From NCBI RefSeq assembly GCF_014191055.1, contig NZ_JACHWB010000004.1, positions 62,001 to 126,000 on the forward strand: a stretch of DNA of 64,000 nt, written 5' to 3'. A model generated the notes under the pieces. It worked only from the letters and a program-made list of their open reading frames with translations, ran no database searches and had not been told where the DNA came from. The position numbers were made by a program, and so were the translations under genes. Shown piece by piece: positions 27,515-36,733 of this stretch. Each line of letters begins with the position of its first letter. Positions within the stretch are counted from its first letter, which is position 1. The DNA comes from Microvirga lupini (GTDB lineage: Bacteria; Pseudomonadota; Alphaproteobacteria; Rhizobiales; Beijerinckiaceae).

Positions 27515-28177
27515 ATGGATAACCTGGTGAAAATCTGCGGGCTCTCTACGCCCGAGACCCTCGATGCCGCCCTGAGCGCAGGCGCGGACATGGTCGGTTT
27601 CGTGCGCTTCCCCAAGAGCCCCCGTCATGTGAGCCTCAACCTCGGCCACCGTCTCTCCCTGCAGGCCAAGGGTCGGGCCCAGCGCGTCGTCCTTCTGGTC
27701 AATCCGGGCGACGAGGACATCGCCCAGGCTGTCGAGGCCATCAATCCCGACCTGATTCAGCTGCATGGAAGCGAGACGCCTGAACGCGTGGCCGAGATCC
27801 GCTCCATGGTCAAACGGCCGGTCATGAAGGCGCTGGGCGTGGCGGAACCTTCCGATCTCCAGGCTCTCACCCCCTATGCCGGCGGCGCCGATCACCTTCT
27901 GCTCGATGCCAAGCCGCCCCGCACGGCGGCGGCTCTGCCCGGCGGCAACGGGATTTCCTTCGACTGGGGGCTCCTGAAGGGGCTTGACCCTAAGGTTTCC
28001 TTCATGTTGTCAGGAGGCCTCAATCCCGAGAACGTGGCGGAGGCGATCCGGCTGACGAAGACGCAGGCCGTTGACGTCTCGTCCGGGGTGGAAAGCAGAC
28101 CGGGTCTCAAGGATCCGGCCAGGATCGAGGCCTTCATCAGGGCCGCCCGGTCAGCCTTCGCGGCTGCCCATCACTAG
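27515..28177 (+). CDS. trpF: Phosphoribosylanthranilate isomerase
   Basis: The 220-residue TIM-barrel enzyme carries out the third step of tryptophan synthesis, an Amadori rearrangement of PRA to CdRP. The catalytic Cys is in VKICGLSTPET, and the later barrel features are LIQLHGSETPE, LLLDAKPPR and FMLSGGLNPENVAEAI, with DVSSGVESRPGLKDP at the end. ATG 27515 starts 10 bp after the previous gene. The order trpF-trpB-trpA-accD-folC follows, conserved in Rhizobiales. trpC, D and E are not in the window. Confidence 0.96.
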   Translation: MDNLVKICGLSTPETLDAALSAGADMVGFVRFPKSPRHVSLNLGHRLSLQAKGRAQRVVLLVNPGDEDIAQAVEAINPDLIQLHGSETPERVAEIRSMVKRPVMKALGVAEPSDLQALTPYAGGADHLLLDAKPPRTAAALPGGNGISFDWGLLKGLDPKVSFMLSGGLNPENVAEAIRLTKTQAVDVSSGVESRPGLKDPARIEAFIRAARSAFAAAHH

Positions 28178-28232
28178 TTAGATCTGCACGTCCTTTTCCA
28201 GGCGTGCTCTCATCCTGAAGGCAGGACAGGCC

Positions 28233-29453
28233 GTGTCAGCTCAAGCTCAACCCAATTCCTATCGCACCGGTCCCGACGAGCGCGGGCATTTCGGCCAGTT
28301 CGGCGGCCGCTTCGTCGCCGAGACCCTGATGCCGAACATCCTCGAGCTGGAAAAAGCCTATGAGGAGGCGCGGAACGACCCGTCCTTCCATGCCGACATG
28401 GCGTATTTCTCGACGCATTATATCGGCCGTCCGAGCCCGCTCTATTTCGCCGAGCGCATGACCGAGCATCTCGGTGGCGCCAAGATCTACTTCAAGCGCG
28501 AAGAGCTGAACCATACCGGCGCCCACAAGGTGAACAACGTGCTGGGCCAGATCCTTCTCGCCCGCCGCATGGGCAAGAAGCGCATTATCGCCGAGACCGG
28601 CGCCGGCCAGCATGGCGTTGCCACGGCCACCCTCTGCGCCCGCTTCGGACTTGAGTGCATCGTCTATATGGGCGCGGTCGACGTGGAGCGGCAGAAGCCC
28701 AACGTGTTCCGCATGAACATGCTCGGCGCCAAGGTGGTGCCGGTGCAGTCGGGCACCCGCACGCTCAAGGACGCCATGAACGAGGCCCTGCGCGACTGGG
28801 TCACCAACGTGGCCGATACCTTCTACTGCATCGGCACGGTGGCGGGTCCGCATCCCTATCCGGCCATGGTGCGCGACTTCCAGTGCGTGATCGGCACCGA
28901 GACCCGCGAGCAGATGATGCAGGCGGAAGGCCGCCTGCCGGACTCGCTCGTCGCCTGCATCGGCGGCGGCTCCAATGCGATCGGCCTGTTCCACCCGTTC
29001 CTCGACGACAAGGACGTGGAGATCTACGGCGTCGAGGCAGCTGGCCACGGCCTCTCCGGTCTCCATGCCGCATCCCTGACAGGCGGCCGTCCCGGCGTGC
29101 TTCACGGTAATCGTACCTACCTGCTCATGGATCGCGACGGTCAGATCGCCGACGCGCATTCCATCTCGGCTGGGCTCGACTACCCGGGCATTGGCCCGGA
29201 GCATGCCTGGCTGCACGAGATGGGCCGGGTCAAGTACATCTCCGCCACCGACGAGGAGGCGTTGGACGCCTTCCAGCTCTGCTCGCGCCTCGAGGGCATC
29301 CTGCCGGCGCTCGAGCCCGCCCATGCGCTCGCCAAGGTGATCGAACTCGCGCCTAAAAAGCCCAAGGATCACCTGATGGTGGTCAACATCTCAGGCCGCG
29401 GCGACAAGGACCTGTTCCAGATCGCCGAGCACCTGGGCAACCAGATTGTGTAA
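28233..29453 (+). CDS. trpB: Tryptophan synthase beta subunit
   Basis: The 406-residue PLP enzyme condenses indole with serine. [15 protein letters not shown] is at the N-terminus, the PLP lysine is in [15 protein letters not shown], the phosphate loop is [16 protein letters not shown], and [13 protein letters not shown] is also conserved. The start is GTG at 28233, preceded by AGGA. Unusually, a 166-bp gap carrying palindromic repeats separates it from trpA; in many bacteria these two are coupled. Confidence 0.97.
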   Translation: MSAQAQPNSYRTGPDERGHFGQFGGRFVAETLMPNILELEKAYEEARNDPSFHADMAYFSTHYIGRPSPLYFAERMTEHLGGAKIYFKREELNHTGAHKVNNVLGQILLARRMGKKRIIAETGAGQHGVATATLCARFGLECIVYMGAVDVERQKPNVFRMNMLGAKVVPVQSGTRTLKDAMNEALRDWVTNVADTFYCIGTVAGPHPYPAMVRDFQCVIGTETREQMMQAEGRLPDSLVACIGGGSNAIGLFHPFLDDKDVEIYGVEAAGHGLSGLHAASLTGGRPGVLHGNRTYLLMDRDGQIADAHSISAGLDYPGIGPEHAWLHEMGRVKYISATDEEALDAFQLCSRLEGILPALEPAHALAKVIELAPKKPKDHLMVVNISGRGDKDLFQIAEHLGNQIV

Positions 29454-29463
29454 ACCCTTGGCA

Positions 29464-29545
29464 TCATGGCCGGGCTCGTCCCGGCCATCCACGTCCTCAA
29501 CCAGTGAAAAGACGTGGATGCCCGCAACAAGTGCGGGCATGACGA
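29464..29545. repeat. Palindromic intergenic repeat (family B) between trpB and trpA
   Basis: CATGGCCGGG...CCCGGCCATCCACGTC (29466-29495) is complementary in part to GACGTGGATG and CCCGCAACAAGTGCGGGCATGA (29511-29541). The element could form two hairpins and one larger stem within the trp transcript. Confidence 0.7.
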
Positions 29546-29566
29546 CGGAGATTCCGCCCCGCTCCG

Positions 29567-29593
29567 GCCGGGAATGACACGCGTGTCATTCCC
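29567..29593. repeat. Short GGGAATGACACG/CGTGTCATTCCC palindrome upstream of trpA
   Basis: GGGAATGACACG is followed directly by CGTGTCATTCCC, a perfect dyad that ends about 27 bp before the trpA start chosen here. The same GGGAATGACAC end-motif closes the repeat at 23879-23981. Confidence 0.7.
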
Positions 29594-29619
29594 ATAGTCC
29601 CATGCTAAAGACGCAGCCC

Positions 29620-30459
29620 ATGACCCAACGCATCGAAGCCCGTTTCCAGAAGTGCCGCCAGGAAGGCCGCGCCGCTCTCGTCACTTATGTCATGGCAGGC
29701 GACCCGGATCCCGAGACCTCGCTCGCCATCCTCAAGAGCCTGCCCAAGGCGGGAGCCGACATCGTCGAATTCGGGCTTCCCTTCACCGATCCAATGGCCG
29801 ACGGCCCGGCGATCCAGGCGGCGGGTTTAAGGGCGCTGAAGGTCGGCCAGGACACGGTCAAGACCCTCGACCTCATCCGCCGCTTCCGGGCTGAGGATGC
29901 GGAGACGCCCGTGATCCTCATGGGCTATTTCAACCCGATCTATGTCTACGGCGTCGACCGCTTTCTGGCGGATGCCAAGGAGGCCGGCGTCGACGGCCTC
30001 ATCGTCGTCGACCTGCCGCCCGAGGAGGACGACGAGCTCTGCCTGCCGGCCCTCAAGGCCGGCCTCGCCTTCATTCGCCTCGCCACCCCGACGACCGATG
30101 ACAAGCGCCTGCCGGCGGTTCTCACGAATACGGCGGGCTTCGTCTATTACGTGTCGATCACTGGCATCACCGGTGCCGCGACGCCTGATTTCGGCAAGGT
30201 CGCCACCGCCGTGGAGCGGATCAAGCGCCACACGTCCCTTCCCGTCGTGGTGGGCTTCGGCGTGAAGAGCGGCGCGCATGCGGCCGCGGTGGCGCAAGGC
30301 GCCGACGGCGTCGTGGTGGGCTCGGCCCTGATCGATGCCCTGAAGGGCACCCTCGATGCGGAAGATCGCGCAACGGCAGGGTCCGTCGAGGCGGTCACGA
30401 AGCTGGTGAAGGAATTGAGCGAGGGCGTGCGCTCGGTGGCAAAACGCGCGGCGGCCTAA
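29620..30459 (+). CDS. trpA: Tryptophan synthase alpha subunit
   Basis: The 279-residue TIM-barrel enzyme splits indole-3-glycerol phosphate and channels indole to TrpB. The catalytic Glu and Asp are in [40 protein letters not shown] and VVGFGVKSG are also typical. I start at [11 protein letters not shown] (29620), which matches related proteins; an ATG at 29602 adds six residues. The upstream gap is made of repeats. Confidence 0.96.
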   Translation: MTQRIEARFQKCRQEGRAALVTYVMAGDPDPETSLAILKSLPKAGADIVEFGLPFTDPMADGPAIQAAGLRALKVGQDTVKTLDLIRRFRAEDAETPVILMGYFNPIYVYGVDRFLADAKEAGVDGLIVVDLPPEEDDELCLPALKAGLAFIRLATPTTDDKRLPAVLTNTAGFVYYVSITGITGAATPDFGKVATAVERIKRHTSLPVVVGFGVKSGAHAAAVAQGADGVVVGSALIDALKGTLDAEDRATAGSVEAVTKLVKELSEGVRSVAKRAAA

Positions 30460-30470
30460 TACATAAGGCA

Positions 30471-30499
30471 CGTCAGGCCGGCTCAGACCGGCCATGACG
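30471..30499. repeat. Short palindrome between trpA and accD
   Basis: CGTCA-GGCCGG-CTCAGA-CCGGCC-A-TGACG forms a nearly perfect stem. It resembles the core of the family B repeats (GGCCGGGACAAGCCCGGCC) in short form. Confidence 0.6.
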
Positions 30500-30513
30500 A
30501 GAGGATTGAAGCG

Positions 30514-31428
30514 ATGAACTGGATTTCCGAAGTCGTCCGTCCGAAGATCAAGACGCTCTTCAATAAGCGCGAGACGCCGGACAATCTCTGGATCAAGTGC
30601 CCGGAGACGGGACAGGTGGTGTTCCACAAGGACGTGGAAGCGAACCAGTGGGTGATCCCCGGTTCCAACCACCACATGCGCATCTCCGCCACCCAGCGCC
30701 TGCAGCTCATGTTCGACAACGGAACATGGCTCGACGTGGCGCTGCCCGAAGTGGCCGTCGATCCGCTCAAGTTCCGCGACGAGAAGCGCTATGTCGACCG
30801 CCTGAAGGACGCTAAGGCCAAGACCGGCCAGCAGGACGCGTTCAAGGTTGGCTTCGGCCGGGTCGAGGACCTGCCGATGACCATCGCGGTGCAGGATTTC
30901 GGCTTCATGGGCGGCTCCCTCGGCATGGCGGCGGGCGAGGCCTTCATCAAGGGCGCCGAGACGGCGCTCGAAAAGAAGACCCCTTACGTGCTCTTCGCCG
31001 GCTCCGGCGGCGCCCGCATGCAGGAGGGCATTCTCTCGCTCATGCAGATGCCCCGCACCACGGTGGCGATCCGCCGCCTGCGCGATGCGCGCCTGCCTTA
31101 TATCGTCGTGCTCACCAACCCGACCACTGGCGGCGTGACGGCGTCCTACGCCATGCTGGGCGATGTGCATCTGGCCGAGCCGGGCGCACTCATCGGCTTT
31201 GCCGGCCCGCGCGTGATCGAGCAGACCATCCGCGAGAAGCTGCCCGACGGCTTCCAGCGGGCCGAATACCTGAAGGAGCACGGCATGGTCGACGCGGTCG
31301 TGCACCGTCACGATCTGAAGCCCACCGTTGCCCGCCTGTCGCGCCTCTTCACCAAGGCGCCGGCTGCTAGCGCGACCGCCATTCCCGCTCCGGCCACCAC
31401 CGAAATCACGGCTGCGGCTGCCGAGTAA
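30514..31428 (+). CDS. accD: Acetyl-CoA carboxylase carboxyltransferase subunit beta
   Basis: The 304-residue subunit, with AccA, transfers carboxyl from biotin to acetyl-CoA, giving malonyl-CoA for fatty-acid synthesis. Carboxyltransferase motifs are [37 protein letters not shown] and [17 protein letters not shown]. The N-terminal segment that in E. coli is a four-cysteine zinc ribbon reads [20 protein letters not shown], then [10 protein letters not shown], keeping one Cys only, so zinc binding by the usual site is unlikely. The Ala/Thr-rich tail is extra. It follows trpA and is 14 bp before folC. Confidence 0.96.
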   Translation: MNWISEVVRPKIKTLFNKRETPDNLWIKCPETGQVVFHKDVEANQWVIPGSNHHMRISATQRLQLMFDNGTWLDVALPEVAVDPLKFRDEKRYVDRLKDAKAKTGQQDAFKVGFGRVEDLPMTIAVQDFGFMGGSLGMAAGEAFIKGAETALEKKTPYVLFAGSGGARMQEGILSLMQMPRTTVAIRRLRDARLPYIVVLTNPTTGGVTASYAMLGDVHLAEPGALIGFAGPRVIEQTIREKLPDGFQRAEYLKEHGMVDAVVHRHDLKPTVARLSRLFTKAPAASATAIPAPATTEITAAAAE

Positions 31429-31442
31429 GCGAGAACAGGGCG

Positions 31443-32768
31443 ATGGATTCCTCCGATGCGCTGATCGCGCGCTTTCTCGCCCTGCATCCGAAGACCATCG
31501 ATCTGTCGCTCGGGCGCATCCAGCGCCTGCTCGCGCAGCTCGGCCATCCGGAGCGCCGCCTGCCTCCGGTGATCCATGTGGCGGGCACCAACGGCAAGGG
31601 CTCGACCATCGCGTTCATGCGGGCGATCCTGGAAAGCGCGGGGCTCGCCGTCCACGTCTATACCTCGCCCCATCTGGTGCGCTTCCATGAGCGCATCCGG
31701 CTGGGCCAGTTCGGCGGGGGGCGGTACGTCACGGAGGACCGCCTCGTGGAGGCCTTCCGCCGCTGTGAGGCGGTGAATGCCGGAGAGCCCATTACAGTGT
31801 TCGAGATCACGACCGCGGCGGCCCTGCTGATCTTCTCCGAAGAGCCTGCCGACGTTCTGCTGCTGGAGGTGGGCCTCGGCGGCCGGTTCGATGCCACCAA
31901 CGTCATTGACCGTCCGGCTGCGGCCGTGGTCACACCCATCGGCCACGACCATGCTGAATATCTCGGCACGACGCTGAAGGCGATCGCCGGCGAGAAGGCC
32001 GGCATCTTCAAGCGTGGCTGCCCGGCGGTGATCGCCCCGCAGGATTATCTGGAAGCAGACCAGACCCTGCGCGACGAAGCCGGGCGCATCGGCGCCTCGC
32101 CGCTCCTCGTGGGCCAGCAGGATTTCTCCATCCATGAGGAGGGCGGTCGCCTCGTCTACCAGGACGAGAACGGCCTCCTGGACCTGCCGCGGCCCAAACT
32201 TATAGGCCGCCATCAATTCGTGAATGCCGGCACGGCCATCGCAGCCCTTCGCGCCGCCGGCTTCGAGCAATTCGAGGCGCAGGCTTTCGAGGCGGGACTG
32301 ACCCGCGCCGAATGGCCCGGGCGCCTGCAGCGCCTCAACCGGGGCCGCCTACCGGAGATCGCGCCGCCAGGCTGCGAGATCTGGCTCGATGGCGGCCACA
32401 ACCCCGACGGCGGCCGGGTGCTCGCCGCCGCCATGGCCGACCAGAGCGAGCGCTCGGATGCGCCCCTCGTGCTGATCGCCGGCATGCTCGGCACCAAGGA
32501 TTCCGGGGCCTTCTTCAAGAACTTCTCCGGCCTCGCCCGGGAGGTGGTCGCCGTGCCGATTGCCGGCCAGATCGCCGCCCGCCCGGCCGAGGAAGTCGCG
32601 GCGATCGCAGGCAGCGTCGGACTCACCACATCGATCGCCTCAAGCGTCGAATCCGCCCTCGCGTCGCTTCACAACTACGTCTGGGATCGCCCGCCCCGGG
32701 TGCTGATCTGCGGCTCGCTCTATCTGGCCGGCGAGGTGCTGGCGGCCAACGGGACGCTGCCCGAGTAG
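31443..32768 (+). CDS. folC: Bifunctional folylpolyglutamate synthase / dihydrofolate synthase
   Basis: The 441-residue Mur-ligase-like enzyme adds glutamate to dihydropteroate and to folates. The ATP loop is VIHVAGTNGKGSTIAFMRAIL. TSPHLVRFHERIRL, EVGLGGRFDATNVI, THPIGHDH-type TPIGHDHAEYLG, and WLDGGHNPDGGRVLA follow in family order. It is the last gene of the trpF-trpB-trpA-accD-folC run. A palindromic repeat follows its stop and separates it from the convergent trxA. Confidence 0.95.
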   Translation: MDSSDALIARFLALHPKTIDLSLGRIQRLLAQLGHPERRLPPVIHVAGTNGKGSTIAFMRAILESAGLAVHVYTSPHLVRFHERIRLGQFGGGRYVTEDRLVEAFRRCEAVNAGEPITVFEITTAAALLIFSEEPADVLLLEVGLGGRFDATNVIDRPAAAVVTPIGHDHAEYLGTTLKAIAGEKAGIFKRGCPAVIAPQDYLEADQTLRDEAGRIGASPLLVGQQDFSIHEEGGRLVYQDENGLLDLPRPKLIGRHQFVNAGTAIAALRAAGFEQFEAQAFEAGLTRAEWPGRLQRLNRGRLPEIAPPGCEIWLDGGHNPDGGRVLAAAMADQSERSDAPLVLIAGMLGTKDSGAFFKNFSGLAREVVAVPIAGQIAARPAEEVAAIAGSVGLTTSIASSVESALASLHNYVWDRPPRVLICGSLYLAGEVLAANGTLPE

Positions 32769-32773
32769 CTCAC

Positions 32774-32854
32774 CGTCATCCCTGGACTTGTTCCGGGGAT
32801 CCACATCTTTGAGGGCATAAAACGTAGATGGCCGGGACAAGCCCGGCCATGACG
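32774..32854. repeat. Palindromic intergenic repeat (family B) between convergent folC and trxA
   Basis: CGTCATCCCTGG at the left end and GGCCATGACG at the right end are complementary at the outside. The right arm itself folds as GGCCGGGACAAGCCCGGCC. It may serve as a two-way terminator structure, although no T-run is present. Confidence 0.65.
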
Positions 32855-32878
32855 TCGAATTTGATTGTAGCGACAGCC

Positions 32879-33199
32879 TCAAGCCGAAGCCTGGATCCAG
32901 CGGGAGAGTTCGCCCTTGGGGGCGGCGCCGACCTTCTGGGCGACGACCTTGCCGTCCTTGAACATCATGAGCGCCGGAATCGACCGGATGCCGAGCTGGG
33001 AGGAGATCTGCGGATTCTCGTCCACATTGAGCTTGGCGATCTTCACCTTGCCGGCCATCTCGTCCGAGATCTCTTCGAGAGCCGGACCGATCATGCGGCA
33101 GGGACCGCACCACTCGGCCCAGAAATCGACCACGACGGGCTCGGAGGATTGCAGGACATCCTGCGCGAAGCTTGAGTCGGTCACCTTTACGGTCGCCAT
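32879..33199 (-). CDS. trxA: Thioredoxin
   Basis: The 106-residue thioredoxin has the redox site [13 protein letters not shown], the cis-proline region [13 protein letters not shown] and the usual length. It reduces protein disulfides, including ribonucleotide reductase, using thioredoxin reductase. It lies 99 bp downstream of addA in the same direction, as in many Rhizobiales, so it may be the tail gene of the divL-addA operon or have its own promoter in the gap. Confidence 0.97.
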   Translation of the reverse strand: MATVKVTDSSFAQDVLQSSEPVVVDFWAEWCGPCRMIGPALEEISDEMAGKVKIAKLNVDENPQISSQLGIRSIPALMMFKDGKVVAQKVGAAPKGELSRWIQASA

Positions 33200-33298
33200 A
33201 CCATCACCTTTGACGTTGAATGCGACTCATCCGAGCCGCTCGGCTATAGGGCCAAGGTAAGAACCGGCCTGCAGGGAATCAAGCAAGCGCACCGGCCC

Positions 33299-36200
33299 TC
33301 ACGCCGCTTTGATGAGGGTAAGTGCCGATTCCAGCTCCGGTTCCATCAGCTCGTGGATGACCGGACCTGCTGTCCAGACCAGAAAGGTGCGGATTTGCCT
33401 TCCCGGATAGATCTCGGCGAGCAGCCTCCGGTAGAGGGCGAGCTGCGCCACATAGGATCGCGGCAGCGGCTGGCCTGCCTTAGGCGGTCGGGCCGTGGTC
33501 TTGAAGTCGGCCACTAGGATTTCGCTGTCCAGCACGGCGAGGCGGTCGATCTGGCCCGAGACCATGAGGTCGCCCCCGGCCGTCAGCACGCGTCCAGCAA
33601 TGGGCGCCTCCGCCCGCGAAGCGTTGCCGAACAGAGGCTTCAGGTCTGGATGACCGAGGACATCCAGGGCATTGGTCAGGATCGATTCCCTTAACTCCGC
33701 GGCGAGCCGCGGGGCCCGAGCTGTCACGTAGGATCGTGCCATGCTCTCCCGGTGCTCCGGCGCCAGGGCCGGCAGGCGCTCCAGCAGGGCATGGACCAAG
33801 GTGCCGCGTAAGCGAGCCTCGGGCGCATAGGGCCCATCGCCCGGCCGTGTCATGCGATCGGCGGCGCCCAGCGCGCTGGACGGGCGGATCGGCGGCAGGG
33901 GCTCAGGCTCGGAGGCTGCAGTTTTAGTCAGCCAGTCCGGCACGGCGATGGGATCGAGCGGCGCAACATCCGCCTCAGTCGCCAGCGTGCGCGCCAGGGG
34001 CGAGCCGTCGCGCCACACGGAGATCGGGCCATAGGGAGCCTTGTCGAGCTCCAGGCCGCCGGCCTTGGCGACGAGACCGTGGCGGATCATCTCGCACCAG
34101 GCCTCCTGCGGCGATTCCTTCTTGCCCGTGAGGTAAGGCGCGATCACCAGCCGGTCCTTGGCGCGGGTCATGGCCACGTAGAGCAGGCGGTTGTGCTCCT
34201 CATGGCCCTTGGCGTGCAGGATCTCGCGGGCCTGGGTCATAGCGCTGGAGTCGGACGTCTTGCCCGGCGCCCAGACGGGGATTTTGTCGCCGGTTTTCGT
34301 CTGCAGCTGCAGCAGCGGCGGATCTCGGCCCAAGACCTCGCAGCCGTCGATGAGCACCACGACGGAGGCTTCCAGACCCTTGGCGCCGTGCACGGTCATC
34401 ACGCGCACCTCGTCGTTCACGGAATCGAGGTCGCGCTTGATGGTGTGATCGGCGGATTCGAACCGGCTCAAGAAGTAGGTGAGCGACGGCGTCTCCGTCA
34501 TCTCGAACTGATGCGCGAAGCACAGGAAAGCGTCGATGGCATCGCCCGCCTCGCTCCCCAGCCGCGCCACGAGCAGCGAGCGCCCACCGCGCGGGCCGAG
34601 CAGGGTGGCGAAGAAGCCGAAGGGGCCATGGACTTTGGCGAGTTCGCGCCAAGCGCTGAGTGCCTCGCATCCGCGCATTGCCTTCGCGTCGCCGGCTTCT
34701 GCATGACGCGTCAATGCCGCGTGGAGCGATTCCTCTTCCGCGCGATCGGTGGCGATGCGGATGAGATCGTCGTCGTTCAGCCCCACGAGCGGCGATTTCA
34801 GCGCGGTTGCAAGGGTGAGATCATCGTCCGGCAGCAGCGCCGCGCAGCCCGCAGCCACGAGATCGAGCACGGCGATATGCTCGCCGATGTTGAGCCGGTC
34901 GGCGCCCGCCACCGGCACGCCTGCCTCCTTCAGCGCGCGGATCACCGCTTCAAACGCCGCGCCCCGTTTTCGCACCAGCACGAGGATGTCGCCAGCCTTC
35001 CACAGGCGGCCCATTTCGTCGCCCCTGGTGGTCCAGCATTTGACGGCTTGCGCGATGCGCCGCGCCACCACCACGGGGGGCGATTGCTGCTCGGGCTCGT
35101 CGACCGGCAGCACCCAGGCCTCGGGTTCTTCTTCATCCGCGGGAGTCTCGACGGGCCACAGCTCCACGAGGCCGGGCGCATGCGGGCGCGCACTCTCGTG
35201 TACGGTGCCGATCGCCTTGTCCTCGAAGGACAGGCCCTTGAAGTGACGGTCGACCGCAAATGTCGCGTCCACGGCCGAGAGCACCGCTCGGCCTGAGCGG
35301 AACGACATGGTGAGCGACACGTCCTCGAAGGCGAGTTCGGCTTCGCGCACCTTCTGCGACCAGCTGCGGCGGGTCGTCTCGAATTCCTGCGGGGCCGCTC
35401 CTTGAAAGCCGTAGATCGACTGTTTGGGATCGCCCACAGCAAACAGCGTACGCACGCGTGTAGCCGCAGCACCGGCGCCGGAAGTGAAATCTTCCGTGAT
35501 CTTGCGCAGGATCTCCCACTGTTCCGGATTCGTGTCCTGCGCCTCGTCGATCAGCACGTGATCGATGCCGCGATCGAGCTTGTAGAGCACCCAGGCCGTG
35601 TCGCCGCGCGAGAGCAGCGCCAGCGTCTTGTCGATGAGGTCCTGGAAGTCGAGAGCGCCAAGACGCATCTTCGCCTGCTCGACGCGCGCGTGGATCTCAG
35701 CCGCCAGCGTGAACAGCGCCGTCGTGCGCTCGGCGGCGCGCGCCGCCTTGCGCTTGTCGATGAGCGAGCACACGCGGTCCTGCTCGCGCAGCAGCTCGTC
35801 CTTTAGGCTCTCGCTCACATCCTTGGTGAGGAAGGCGGAGCCCTTGCGGGGCGTGCCGCCATCCGTGAGGAAAACCGAGAGATAGTTTTCGAGTTTCTCA
35901 GGCAGGTCCTTGGCCTCGGCGGCTGCGATGAGGGATGCGGCGCGCTTCTGATCGGTCGATTTTCCGCCAAGCAGCTCCTGGGCGATGGCCGGCCATGTCT
36001 CCGGCTTGAGACCGCCTTCCAGCATGGTGCGCTCGATGGCTTCGAGCGTTTCATCCGAACCCAATCCCAGTTCCTTGCGCAGCCGCGCCGAACCTTTCGG
36101 ATCGTGCAGGAACGCCTTGCATTTCAGGGCCGCATTGATGGCTGAGGCGAGGGCATCACCCACTGCGTCGACGCTGATGATGTCGAGGGCCTCGGCCAGC

Positions 36201-36733
36201 GCTGGAAAGTTGCCGCTCGCGGCATCGGCCATCACGTTGGCGGTGGCCTGGGCCAGCATCTCGTCGGTCTGGCTCTCGTCGAGCACGGCAAAGCGCGCCG
36301 GCACGTTGGCCTCGAAGGGCACGAGGTGCAGAAGCCGTTCGCAGAAGGCGTGGATGGTGTCGATCTTCAATCCGCCAGGCGTTTCCACCGCGCGGGCGAA
36401 GAGCGTACGCGCGAGCTTCACCTGTTTGCGGGTCGGCCTTTCGCCTTCGAGTTCCGTGAGCTCCGCGACGAGGCTCTCCTCGTCGAGCGTCACCCAGCGG
36501 CCCAAACGCTCGAAGACGCGGATCGCCATATTGGCGGCGGCCGCCTTGGTGAAGGTGAGGCACAGGATGCGGCCCGGCAGCGAACCGCTCAGCAGCAGGC
36601 GCACCACACGATCGGTCAGCACCTTGGTCTTGCCGGCACCCGCATTCGCCGACACCCAGGCGGAGGCGCGTGGGTTCGCGGCGCGGCGCTGCGCGTCCTT
36701 GGTGTATTGCGGGATGACGAGATCGGTGCTCAT
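33299..36733 (-). CDS. addA: Double-strand break repair helicase-nuclease AddA
   Basis: The 1144-residue UvrD-type helicase forms, with AddB, the RecBCD-like enzyme that resects DNA ends for RecA. Walker A is in ANAGAGKTKVLTDRVVRLL (about residue 30), motif II is HVLIDEAQDTNPEQW, motif III is FAVGDPKQSIYGFQGA, and late motifs include VMTVHGAKGLEASVV and RLLYVAMTRAKDRL. The C-terminal nuclease keeps VADFKTT and YVAQLALYRRLL. The ATG overlaps the addB stop by 4 bases. Confidence 0.97.
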   Translation of the reverse strand: MSTDLVIPQYTKDAQRRAANPRASAWVSANAGAGKTKVLTDRVVRLLLSGSLPGRILCLTFTKAAAANMAIRVFERLGRWVTLDEESLVAELTELEGERPTRKQVKLARTLFARAVETPGGLKIDTIHAFCERLLHLVPFEANVPARFAVLDESQTDEMLAQATANVMADAASGNFPALAEALDIISVDAVGDALASAINAALKCKAFLHDPKGSARLRKELGLGSDETLEAIERTMLEGGLKPETWPAIAQELLGGKSTDQKRAASLIAAAEAKDLPEKLENYLSVFLTDGGTPRKGSAFLTKDVSESLKDELLREQDRVCSLIDKRKAARAAERTTALFTLAAEIHARVEQAKMRLGALDFQDLIDKTLALLSRGDTAWVLYKLDRGIDHVLIDEAQDTNPEQWEILRKITEDFTSGAGAAATRVRTLFAVGDPKQSIYGFQGAAPQEFETTRRSWSQKVREAELAFEDVSLTMSFRSGRAVLSAVDATFAVDRHFKGLSFEDKAIGTVHESARPHAPGLVELWPVETPADEEEPEAWVLPVDEPEQQSPPVVVARRIAQAVKCWTTRGDEMGRLWKAGDILVLVRKRGAAFEAVIRALKEAGVPVAGADRLNIGEHIAVLDLVAAGCAALLPDDDLTLATALKSPLVGLNDDDLIRIATDRAEEESLHAALTRHAEAGDAKAMRGCEALSAWRELAKVHGPFGFFATLLGPRGGRSLLVARLGSEAGDAIDAFLCFAHQFEMTETPSLTYFLSRFESADHTIKRDLDSVNDEVRVMTVHGAKGLEASVVVLIDGCEVLGRDPPLLQLQTKTGDKIPVWAPGKTSDSSAMTQAREILHAKGHEEHNRLLYVAMTRAKDRLVIAPYLTGKKESPQEAWCEMIRHGLVAKAGGLELDKAPYGPISVWRDGSPLARTLATEADVAPLDPIAVPDWLTKTAASEPEPLPPIRPSSALGAADRMTRPGDGPYAPEARLRGTLVHALLERLPALAPEHRESMARSYVTARAPRLAAELRESILTNALDVLGHPDLKPLFGNASRAEAPIAGRVLTAGGDLMVSGQIDRLAVLDSEILVADFKTTARPPKAGQPLPRSYVAQLALYRRLLAEIYPGRQIRTFLVWTAGPVIHELMEPELESALTLIKAA

